From: Sweltsa coloradensis
Taxonomy: Eukaryota > Arthropoda > Insecta > Plecoptera > Chloroperlidae
Assembly (NCBI GenBank): GCA_024449915.1
Contig: JAMZAV010000900.1
Span: forward strand, 1 to 64,000
Length of the DNA stretch: 64,000 nucleotides
Direction of reading: 5' to 3'
The stretch's first letter is position 1; every line of letters begins with the position of its first letter. This document shows positions 15,101 through 27,100 of the stretch, piece after piece. The notes beneath the pieces are model-generated. The model was not told the origin of the DNA and searched no databases. It saw only the letters and a program-made list of their open reading frames with translations. Both the position numbers and the translations under genes were made by a program.

Positions 15101-18100
15101 ATTCTTTACTTGTGTCGTGTGCCAATGAGAAAAACTATTTTATTTATATTTTATCATCTCATTGACATTGAAAGTGATAAAGCTTCGGCTTGGTATCTCT
15201 TTGAAAGGAGTCTCATATTAAAAAAATTATATAATTTGCAGCATTTTTTAATTTTTAAAAAGTTATGATTTATGCCCATACCCACATATAATATAATTAA
15301 TAACCAAGCTATAAAAACTTTCTCATTCTCAAGTCTCATTGATAGTTTGGCCAAATATATCAGCTTGTAGAAATCCATGTCAAACATGTTTTCAATAATT
15401 TGTTTTGAATGGGCCTCCAGGCCTATATGCTTGGACTTTTATTATAATTTATACAATCTTTTTTACTAGTAGGCATGTATGTTTTTACTAGAATTGCCAT
15501 TCATATCAATGAAGATCCATGTTGTAGTCCTACACCTAATCTAGTTTACCGGTACCGGTACTAGGCCTACCTATATGCTTTTTATTGTAGGCAACTTAAA
15601 TTAATTAATGGACCTGTTACATTTATAATAAAATCATGATTTTTTTAGTTTGAATTAGCCTACTATATATTATTATTCCAACCATTATTATCTATGATTC
15701 CACCCTTCCTTTGAAATTCCTTGCAATTCATATTTTTTTATTTCCATTGACAGGTACAAAGTAGTACATAATATGGATATCGTCAAAACATTTAGCCGAA
15801 GTGAAAGCATATTATAAGTACTAAGGTATAGATAATAATAGATGGGGCCTACACGATAAATATTTAAAAGCACTGAGTATTGCATGACATTTTATTGTAT
15901 TTTATTTTGTAATGTGGACCCATTATACAGTATGTGTTTGGAGTAGGCCTATATTAAATGTCAAAACCTAAAAATATATCCTCGATCACCTAGGTACTCT
16001 TCCTTGACTTGTCCCACCTGCTTTACATGCACTGTTACACCCAACTACTAGTATGTTTCATTGTTTTCCCTGCCCCCCTTTGAAAATCATCAATGATAAG
16101 CCTACCTGAAGATTTGGACTAAAATACAGGTTGAAGGATGCATAATCTCAAATTATTATTGGGATTTGTTTTATACAATAACCTGGGACCTGGCAGTGTG
16201 CTTCTGTTTTGGATAAATATCATATTTATTATTAATAAATGGCCATAGGCCTACTCCCATGCGTCTCCGTTATTAATAGGCCTAACATTGCAAAATCATT
16301 GAAGTACGGTAAGTTTGCAGAAGTTACAAAGTTGGCCATTCCAGAAGATTGGGGCCAGGAAACGTTGAGGCCTGCCTTGTTCCCTGATCTGATACAAATA
16401 TAATATAGCCAATTATTTTTTTCTGTAATAAAATTTCATTATGTAGGCCTAATATTATCTTGCAAGTAAGTTTGAAGTTACAAAGCTGGCTATTCCAGAT
16501 GATTTGGATTTGGCCTTGGAAACGTTAGGGCCTATACCCTATTGTTCCTGGTCTGATAAAAATAAAATATAGCCCATCATGTTTCTGTAATACAAGGCAA
16601 TGTAGCATTAAATTAGGTCTATAATCTTATCATTCAAGTAGGCCTACAAGTTTGAAGTTACAAAATAAGGCCATTCCAGATGATTGGGTTTGGATGATTT
16701 TGTCTTGGAAACATTACCTTAATTATTGTTCCCTGATAAAAATAAAATACAGTATAGCCTGTTATTTTGAGTAGCAAAAGGCTATGTACAAGGTCGCAAA
16801 ATATATACCAGCATTATAATATTAGGCCTATTATCATTTTAATTTGATTTTAAATTATTTTCTGCATTTATTTTGTTCATATAATTAAGCCTATTTACGC
16901 GACGCTTAATGCTTATACTGAAACAATAATAAATGCTGTGTTAATGCGCTTCAAATTGAGTATCTTCCCGTGGACAATGCACTCGCGGGCCGCGCCCGAG
17001 TTTAAATTCGCCGCGAATTCACCCACAGTTGTGATCCATCATGGCGGCCCCATAGTGGAAGGTATCGGACGACCTTACTTGGCCATCGGCCTGTGCGCGG
17101 CAGCGAAGCCTAGCGGAAATCCAGTGGACCTTGCACACACATACATATTTGCAAGGCGCCGAAAAAGCGGGAAATTTGAACTCGAAAGTTCGAGTTCACG
17201 TGAATATTTACTCGAATCCCAAGTCAAACTCGACTCGAACACGAAATTACTCGAACTCGCACAGCACTACATATTACAATATGAAATGTTGTCCTTCAAA
17301 AATTGAAATTGTTAAAGAGGATATTTTAATCCCACAACTCTTTAGGATCAATTAATTCTAAACATATTAGATCATCATGAGTGCTCACCCTCGTTGCGCG
17401 CGTGCCTGGCCAAGATACCGAACGCCATCTCGGAGGTGGAGGCCTTTGCCAGCATGAGTGCGTACGCGACCAGCGCCACCTGGTACGGCTCACCCTTCTC
17501 GTCCAGCAGCCTCAGGTTGCGCTCGAGCCATAAGATCGCGCGAGTCTGAGCCTGAGAGACGCGAGAACCGAGGTTCTGCAACACAACGTTCAGTTAAATA
17601 CCTAGTGTACACCTTAATAGCAAACACCGCAATGGGAACAGCTTCGCTATTATACGGTCTAGTCAGGTAGAGTCCAACGATTTCAAGGAAGTTCCACCCA
17701 GACTCACCGCCGCGCCACCAGCGCCAGTCCTACCAACTCATTTTTTGTATTTCAGTGCAGACGGACGATAATTATCCTATGGCTGGCAACACTGACTAAT
17801 ACTTGGTTCCAGTTCCAGCCCATTGCGCCAAGTTTTTTATTCGCCACCTCCGCCTGTGTATAATTCGGGGAGTAGACCATATTAGAAGCAAAGCTATTCC
17901 AATTCCAGTATTTGTTAATAGTTTCCATAAATATCCACATAAAAATAATAGCAAATAGGGCTGCAGTATTTATTGGCTTTCTAGCTTTGCAAGAATTTAA
18001 AAGGGACTGTAAGGAAACTTACAATTGGGCTTTGCACTGCCACTTTCTCACACTTGCAGCACCACCGTAGTACAAGCCCAGACTAGATGATTCACACTGC

Positions 18101-21100
18101 CATACTCAAAGAACTACGCGGAGTGAGCCATTCAGTCACGGCCTATTATGTTGATGATTCGTAGCAGATAGGGCCGATAATACGGTGGTGCAACCAGCGA
18201 AAAGCTTTGTCGGCAAAGCCCAATTGAAGAGCGAGCGTTGGTAAAATAGGCACCTGCTTTACACGTATCCCTAGGGCTCCCTACAATACATACCCCCGTG
18301 AGATCCTTGACGGTGACTAGTGTGATGAGACAGTGCGCCGTGAGCGATATGTTCCGGAAGCGCACAGGGTTGTTGACAAACGGATGGCTCGCGTTGTTGA
18401 CGATCTGAAGATTGGAGTCGTTGACCTTGCGGTCGGGCAGCCAGGTGACCTCGTAGAACGACCCCTCGTCCGTTTGGTGGTCGAGCACGTAGGCCACGGC
18501 CTTGGATATCACCTGGGGGTCGATGTAGATGTAGTTCTCCCACTCATAGAAGCTCGCCTCTTGGAAGACGCGAGCGCAGTACGCCGTCAGCCACACACTG
18601 GATGAAGACTGGTTCCTGTAACGCAATCAATCGTGTTAGCCGTGATGAGGATATATCACTCGGTGGTGGACAAGTTTAAATATCTCCTATAACATTGTTT
18701 AAACTGAAAACATGAATAAACATGTATCAGTGGGGGGAAAGGTACAAAAGGACGACATCTTATCTTAAAAAACGTTAGGTAGGTCGCACAGACAATAATA
18801 GATGAATATACACGTTACCGATATGTAGGGGTGTGCGGGAAAGGATTTTTCAGACTCGGGACGGGATCGGGAATTTTACATTACAAAATCCGGGAATCGG
18901 GACGGGATCGGGAAATTTTCCGACAAATAAATAAATTAAATGCAGCATCTTTATATCACTTTATCAAGTACAAAAATTGCAAAGGATCACCAAATTAATC
19001 ACATTGACTCACAATTTGACTTTAGGCTTGGGCCTAGGCCTAGCTAGGCCTACTTGAAGGGCCTAGGCCTAGCTACTTGCAGGGCCTAGGCCTTACCCAA
19101 AATGAATTGGCCTAGGGCCCTAGTAATAATTAGGTTAGAAAGAATGGCCTGTGCTTTAGATTAGCCATGAAGGTTAGGCCTAGGCCTAAGACCAACTGGG
19201 AAGAGAGACCAAATTACAAATTAGCTAGTTGTAAGTTATACCTAGGCCTAGGCCTAGGCTACAAACTAACAATTTTCAACTTACCAAATGCATTTGGCCT
19301 AGGGCCTGCCTAGGCTAGCATCCATGGGCTTATCTTAACCACAGGCCTTTCTTTCTAACCAAATAATTAATTTTGGGTAGGCCTAGGCCCTAGGCTTAGA
19401 CAAATATAAATACAAGTATGGACCTAGGCCCTTGCCTAAAGTCAATTTGTAAGTCAAGTCATTGTGATTAATTTGGTGGAGGCCTATTTCCCAGCTGTTT
19501 CAGGTCGAAAATCGAATATTATTTCGACTTAGGAGGCACTGCACACTAGATAAGATACTATTACTAATGCATCAAGTAGGCACGCTAAACATCGCGGAAG
19601 GTGCTGCGATCTAGCGGGCACCGCGGGAGTTGCTGCGATCTAGCGGGCACCGTGCAAACTGCTTACTGAATAGGCGGGAATTTCGATTTCCCGACTTTTG
19701 ACGCAATCCCGACGAGTTTCGGGAAAAAAACAAATCGGGATCGGGAAATTGGTTTCCCAATCCCGAAATGTCGGGATCCCGCACACCCCTACCGATACGT
19801 TTTGACCAACAAGTGGTCTTTATCACTCAGAGTGAGTAGTTACTCATTGTGCTATTTTATCATCTACAATGAAGGTATGACTAACAGTAGTAAAAGTATA
19901 GACCTATATGAAATATCTAGTTGAGCATGGTCAAATCCGTCAAGTTAGTATCAAAGCGTAATGCTCACCAGTCGCTGCGGAACAAGCTGAAAGATCCGTC
20001 CTTGTTCATGAAAGACAGCTGACGTTGATAGCCGATGTTCAGGTGGTAGAAGGATTGCTTCTCCAACGTACGATTGCGCTGGTTGATGAGTCGCATGTAC
20101 ATAGTCGTGTACAGAGTGGCTGCAAAGCTGAACATAGTTTGCTCAGCACAATCCTGAAAACCACATGAAATGTCAGGTATAGAATAAATCAAGATACTGT
20201 ACTTTACTTAGTAGTTATAGTAGCCTACGTAGCAAGTAGGTCTGTACAAAATATGGACTGAATTAAGTGATTGAGAAAGCGTATTTAAATCAATATCATG
20301 TGTTTGGCCTAGGCGTAATCACTCAGTTTCCTACCACAAATTCTATTGCACACACGATTGCAGATGCTTAAATATTTTGTGATTTGTGCAGACTTATGTT
20401 CGTCCCAGTAGACTGTTGTTATTTAGTAGACCTAGGGCCTATACACTAGACAATAACATTCTTAGAACCCTATTTACGCAATTATAAAGGCTACTTTTTA
20501 ATGCAATGGTCAGACCTGGGTAGTAACGTAACGGAAGTAACGCGTTACTGTAACGAAATTACTTTTTTCAGTAACGAGCCAGTAATTTAATTACAATTTT
20601 CTCAAAGTAACGGAAGAGTAATTTCTAGCGTTGCCGTCGATAATCGAAATATCGATCGATTATCGATATCAGTAATATGATATGATAATCGATTCAAATA
20701 TTTTGATATGATATGATATGATTATCGATTTAAATAGTGACATCGATGTTTTCGCGGTTTACCATACTTAAAAATGCCGCGCTGTCGTATCAACGCGCCG
20801 ATTGGTTGTCGGAGTAGCCAATAGCTGCTCAAGTATTACGCACGCCCACCGCCGCCAGTGCGCATGCGCTCGCAGCGTGAGACGAAAACATCTGATCGCC
20901 CAATCGCGATGTATTCAGTACGGCTCGGCTGTTGTGGCATGAACTTCTCTAGCGTCAGTCTGCCCAATTATATGGAATTTGTGATGTTTCTTCCGTTCCA
21001 AAGAGGACCTTTGCTATTACTTGTGGCGCCGCCTAACAAGATGAGTCAAGTGTGGCAGTTTTTTTTTTTCAAAGAACGATGACGAGGGGGTCGGGAGGAG

Positions 21101-24100
21101 ATAAGTCTGAGCTGGAATGTCGAGGAGATAGCTAGATGCAACCTTCGCCGGCGCGTACTGTCGGGACATGTAAAAAGTGACACCCCATGCAACAAGACGT
21201 TAGTGTTAAAATAAAGGCTGTGTAATTGTAATTTAGCCCTCAATTTTATTTTTAAACATTCTAATCCTCAATGAATTTTGCATTTTTCCATGTTCCTTGG
21301 CTCAATTTGGAATTTGATATATGATAATCGATTTGGGTCTATGATATCGATATATTTCGATATGATTATCGATTCCATGCCTCCGATTATCGATCACGAT
21401 TTTCACATCGAACGGCAACCCTAGTAATTTCACTACTTTTATCATTGTAATTTGGCATTAGTAACGCGTTACTTTTGCCGCGCGGCCCGCGCCTTTGTGT
21501 ATCAAATATCAGTCACTGTGCCAGTGCGCCGCCTGCTGCCTTTCTACGTATCGCCCGCTTGAGCAATGTGCATGTGCATGCAGCATTTCCAACATTTCGT
21601 AGGTCTGATCGAGAGATTTCGAGTCCTGAATTTTTATTACAGAACCTAGCCATGTTTACTTTTGGTACTTCCGCCTATGACGAGTGCCGTTGACGACGTA
21701 ATTATCTACTTGACATCAAACATTCAAGTCTGTGTAAAATAAATCGATAGTCGAATTGTTACATTGTAATGTAGCCTAGTTACAACATTTCGCCGATAGA
21801 TGTCACCCGCATAATCAATAATTTACTATACATCTATACGTCGAAATCTACAATATCTCTGTGATAGGCCTCCGCTGGTTTTAAAGTGTGGGCGTGGATA
21901 ACATGCTGTCTGAGACCCGCCATCGGCAGACAAAGCACTTGCGTCATACCCGTCCGCACGTCAGATACATTTTAAATTAAAAAAGTAATTTTTGAAAGTA
22001 ATTTCACTACTTTTTTTCATAAAAAGTAACGTAATTTCATTACTTTCTTGGACAAGTAACTAAATAGTAATTTAGTTACATTTTGGCTGAAGTAATGAGT
22101 AACGTAATTTCATTACTTTTCAAAAGTAACTTACCCAGGTCTGGCAATGGTACTCAATAGGCATTCTATTGAGATACTATGAGATAATTCTGCAGTTGAA
22201 CATGATTTGTTCATTGTTGACTCAACTCAACTATTATGTGCGGCCAAAAATATTAGCAAAGTACTTTAAAAATTTGAGTGGCAAAAAGTGGAGTGTGCAT
22301 TACATGATAGAGGTCTTTATTTGCATAAATACAATATTTATCAGATTCTATATAAATCACTAGACAGTCACACGGTACTTACCATGGGCAGGTGGAGCAG
22401 AGAAGACGCGTTGACGGGCATGGTCGGGAAGATGGGTCCCACGACGTCGCCAACCACGGAGACGAACGCTCTGTTAGAGCCGTACACGTAGTAGCGATCC
22501 TCTTCGTACGGGATGATGGGCGTCTCCGTCACGTTGACGTGGAGGTATTGGAACACGAACGCCCTGTTGCTAAGATCGAGCAGCATGGACTGATGCCGGT
22601 ACTGCGGGAGACCGTCGGCCTAACAGACAAAGAAAGAGATATGTAGCGCCGTGACATAGGAGGTACCCTGTACTTTGTAAAAGTACAAAAGTTTTTAATG
22701 TTCAAAGTGTGGAAAAGGCCAACCGGCTGGTTAAGTTTAAATTGGAGAAGGGTTAACAGGTTAAGAAAGAATAGAGAACATAAAGCCGAGCCTGAAGGGC
22801 TGGGGGCAACAAAACTTTTCACCTGCTGATGACAACTGAGGCTAATTTAAAGTAGATTGTTACCTTAATCCACGACGCGTCTGGACGAAACAAACAAATT
22901 TAAACTAGCTGTAGTCAACATCAGCAGGTGAAAAGTTTTGTCGTCCCCAGCCCTTCAGGCTGGGCTTTATGTTCCCAAAAAAAGTTTCTAATGAGGTTAT
23001 TTGGAGTAATAAATATTCATAATAATATTCATTATAATAATTCATAATAATAATAAATATGCAAAGTTGCAGTCTGACAACTTTTAACAAATTGTTGTGT
23101 TACAAATTGCAAATAGTATTTGACCTACCAGATAAAAAGTAAAATAAATATGGGCCAACACAAAGAACAAAATCACAAAATGTTGCACTCTGCAAAAATA
23201 AAAGCATTGTGCTGGGAAGATGTGGAAGAGATACGATCGTGGGAGATAGAAAGAAGTGGAAAAGTTAAGGTACCCTACAAGAAGCAGGTAAGGGCAATGA
23301 ATGTTGTCTTACCTGCACATGTAGCGTCCTCGTGACCGTGTCTCTGCCTATCAGCGTAGAGGCGTACACAGTGACGTCCACGTCTCCCAGACGAGTGGGC
23401 ACCACAGGGACGTACACAACCGCAGCATCCTGCGACGCGATGTAGATGAAGAACTGATGCTCTCCGTGTGACGTGCGAGGGTTGTACGAGCGCACCTACA
23501 ACAACAATACACATACGTATAACTAGCATTCTACTTAGCAGATTTCAGAAGAATTTATTTTATGATTAATAAACAAAAACTCAAAATTATGTTCAAAACA
23601 TGCATATTTCTTCGCAATAAACATTCTTTTCCTGAAAACTACTTGTTGAACATAATCGAATTTCAAATAATTGATGAAGACCTATTGGCCAAGCCCACAT
23701 TAGCAATTTACAATTCTTGTCCAATGACATTTTACGATAAATTTGAAAAATAATCAATTTCAGCAATAATCGCCACATTTAACGCTGTCACAAAAATTAG
23801 AAAACATACTATCTGACATCTGAAGCCAGTCAAAAGTTTGTCAAGAAAGCTCCCGAATGAATTTGTTGTACACGTTTAGTATTCGGCAATCAACACAATA
23901 ATAACAGGATCCTAAATCTAGTAACAGATGAGAGCAGGTTTCCTTACGATTCCGTCCATCTCGACGTGCACAAACTTGTAGTCGGGCGAGCCGGCCAACA
24001 CGACGGTCGCCTCCATCGCAGACATCATGTAGTTGAACACCGTCACACGGATACCAACTTGCTCGCCTTGCCGACAGATGGACGGCATTTCCACGTTGAT

Positions 24101-27100
24101 GAAGAAGGGCAGCACGCCAACATACTGAAAACATATTGTTGTTAGTTTTCTATAAACTGCTCAAAATTAGATTTTGATTTCAAATGAATTCGTCCGAATT
24201 GAATATGAAACTGGTAGCCTATGCCCCTATATAAAACATTTTTTTCTCTATATATATTGAATAATTTGTCTCACAAAATTAAATACTGTTGAAAATTGAC
24301 ATGAAGACAATAAGGACAGAAGCAGTTTGCCATTTGGAAATTAAGGATGTGGATTTGACTTTTTTGTTCATATTGGACGTTAAATTCTTAAGTTAACAAG
24401 TTCTATTAAAAAAGTCCAAATTTTTTAATCACAAACTTGTTAGAATAACAATAAACAAAGGAGCCCTCTCACCTCAATGGCGTTCCTGAGCATGCCGAAG
24501 CCGAGGGTGGGACTCATGCTGAACGCAGACACCATCCAGTGCGCGGGCCGCTCCGGCACGGCCACCTCGAAGATGAACCGGCCGTGAGCTCCGATGTTGA
24601 TGTCCCTCCACAGCCAGACGTTGTCGTACTGGCGCTGGATGCGGCTGAACCGGAACTTGCGGAAGTTCAACAAGTCGGTGGTGTTGTGCTTCACGCCTGC
24701 AAACATTCACACGTTTCATGCTAAACTAAATCACTGATCCAGGACTATAATATAGCTCTCACATAGCTTAAGGTTTCAGGTCAGATTTAGTTTTTAATCA
24801 TAGTCATAGTAGATCCTGAATATAAGCCTACCCTTTTTTCACAGTCCCTATATGCATAAATATGTTTTTTTTTAAAATTACAACAAGAAAAGTTAGGGGG
24901 TCGGCTTATAGCCATATTCAGCTAAGGCCTATATTTGGCACAATACAGTACATGTGTATTTACTACCTGCGAGTGCTACCACATATCAAATCAAAGACAG
25001 TGCAGTGCTTGCTTTAGATTCTAAACCACAGTTTTGTTCACTTGTTCAATTAAACATTAAAGTATGCCCTACTTGTCTACAGGGAAAGTGAGAAATGTAA
25101 ATCAAACATATTTCTAGCAATGTCTTCAAATGAGAACACAATGCGATTGGCACAAACACACCGACAATGATAATTTAACAACGTAAGTGGTCTTTGTGGC
25201 CTGGACACAACCTCAGACTTGAGTTTAACAGAGATATGTGCAGTGTACTACAGTGTAGTTACTCGTCAGTAGGATGGAAAGCAAAACTTGTGGGTCGTGG
25301 AGGTAGAATTCAGCTATGTAGATTCTAGATAGATACACAGTGTTGATTGTGGCCGAACCCTGCAACTCACATGGGCCCTATCAAGAACGTTGTACTCACA
25401 GTTGGTCTCGTCCGTGCCGTCCTCGCACTGGTACTGGCCATCGCACTTCTGCTCGACACGGTAGCAACGGCCGTCCAGACATTCCGCGTAGCCTTGAGTC
25501 AGGTTACAGTTCTCTGGGCGACGATATACCTGAACGTCGCTGAACACAACCAGCCCGACATACCTGCAATCACAAGGCGTTACATAGAGTGGTACGGAGG
25601 CGTGGGAACAAGCACATAGTGTTTCAAATAAGGAAGCAAATGGATACGTTTCAAAGCAAATTTGCAATTTACCGTATTGTTCCGAATAAAGCACGACCTC
25701 GAATATAACACGACCCCCAATTTTTCAGAATCATTTCAAGAAAAAAGAAAAAAATCAAAGAAAATTAAAATGTACATGAAACACTTACAACAAAACATTT
25801 TGAACAATGTTAGGGCCTAGGCCTATGGTTTTTTACAGGGTAGGGCCAAGCACAAGCTCACATGTCAACCACAGTTCACCAGTCTGATTCCTGGTCTTCA
25901 ATGTTTACGTCACGGGGGGGGGGTGGGGGGTGGGGTTATACTAGGCCCTAGTATCTATGGTCGTAGGCCTAGGCCTAGCTCCTTCGCAATCCCTTGCTGA
26001 TTTGTAAGGCAGAGGAACCTTTCTTTTCCACGCGATCAGCAGTCTTCATTTGTTCATCTTGAGCCATTTCATCTTCTCCTTCATCACTCATTATTACGTT
26101 ACGTAGACTCTTAGCTCTTAGCAACGTAGATAGACAACCCCGACAAACAAAATCTATGTAGGTCAAGCTAGGTCACGATGTGATCACGGCTAAGGATTCT
26201 GACGACTAGCAGACAGTTTCGCCCAAGGTTCGGCCGAGTTCAGTGGCTTCGAGTGGGTGGGCGGGGCGAAGCGCAGCAGACTATGCGCGGGAGTTGTATA
26301 GAGGCGTGGCCTATGTTCAGGCGCTATTTCAAATGCAAGCGCGCGGAAATAACGCGAGTGCTGTTTTTGAGATTGTATTTTCGGAAAAAAACATCGCGCT
26401 ATATTCGGAACAATACGGTAAATCTGAAATCGGCAAGATTTGTGTCGCGGTTTGTAACGAGTTTTTTAAGAATTAATAGGCCTGTATAAATCTGAAATAT
26501 AAAAGGATTTCCTACACATCAACTTCCCCATCCCACGATCAAAACAAAACACATTTGCATCCAGTCCCACAAAAGTGCAATACAACATGTTTTAAGTTCA
26601 CATACAAGACACATCTACGTCCGTCTTTACAGTACGATCAAAACAATTACATTTCCAATATTAATATGGTAGTGGTACCGTCACCGCATGTTTAGGTTTT
26701 ACATAAGAATCTACTGAATGTAGCACTCCATTGCTGTACATAATAATTTAATAAATAATGCAGAAACTTTACTTACTCGAACGTCCTGTTGGCGTCGATG
26801 CCGTACGTGGATGACGGGAAGTAAACAATCTCATCAGGGTCTCCCTCGTGCGACAGCCACGAGTGGACAAACGTTCCGTTTGTTTGCTCATCGAATGTGG
26901 CCATCTTCGTCAGCACCTGCACAGGATAATGGGAAAACAAATTATTACAGATACGTAGTACTAGATTGCGGTATATGTGAAACTTGTATAAGTTTTTAGC
27001 ATAAGCATGACATCAGTGGAGAGGTAGGCCTAACAGAAATTGATATTATTTGTTCATCAAAACTCCTTTAAAATAAAATACACAATATTCATTCCAACAG

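Larger units (their letters stand above)
12572..17077 (+). mobile_element. Candidate THAP-bearing DNA transposon, decayed
   Basis: The left end (TAAGGTCATCCAGACGCG, then GCCATCTTGGATCACAA) has an imperfect inverted match at the right end (reverse strand TAAGGTCGTCC, then GCCATGATGGATCACAA). It encloses a THAP-domain fragment. THAP domains occur in P, Kolobok and ISL2EU-type transposases. No clear target duplication was found, and the ends could instead be promoter-like GCCATnTTGG motifs. Confidence 0.45.

Noticed and set aside
10533..17260. TTCGAGTTCGAG near 10533 and CTCGAACTCG near 17250 as ends of one large element
   Set aside because: The motifs are simple and match the interior of other MITEs; no end motif or target duplication supports a 6.7-kb element.
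22392..22646. 84-codon open frame (+) opposite exon 18
   Set aside because: Antisense shadow of the Mcr exon.
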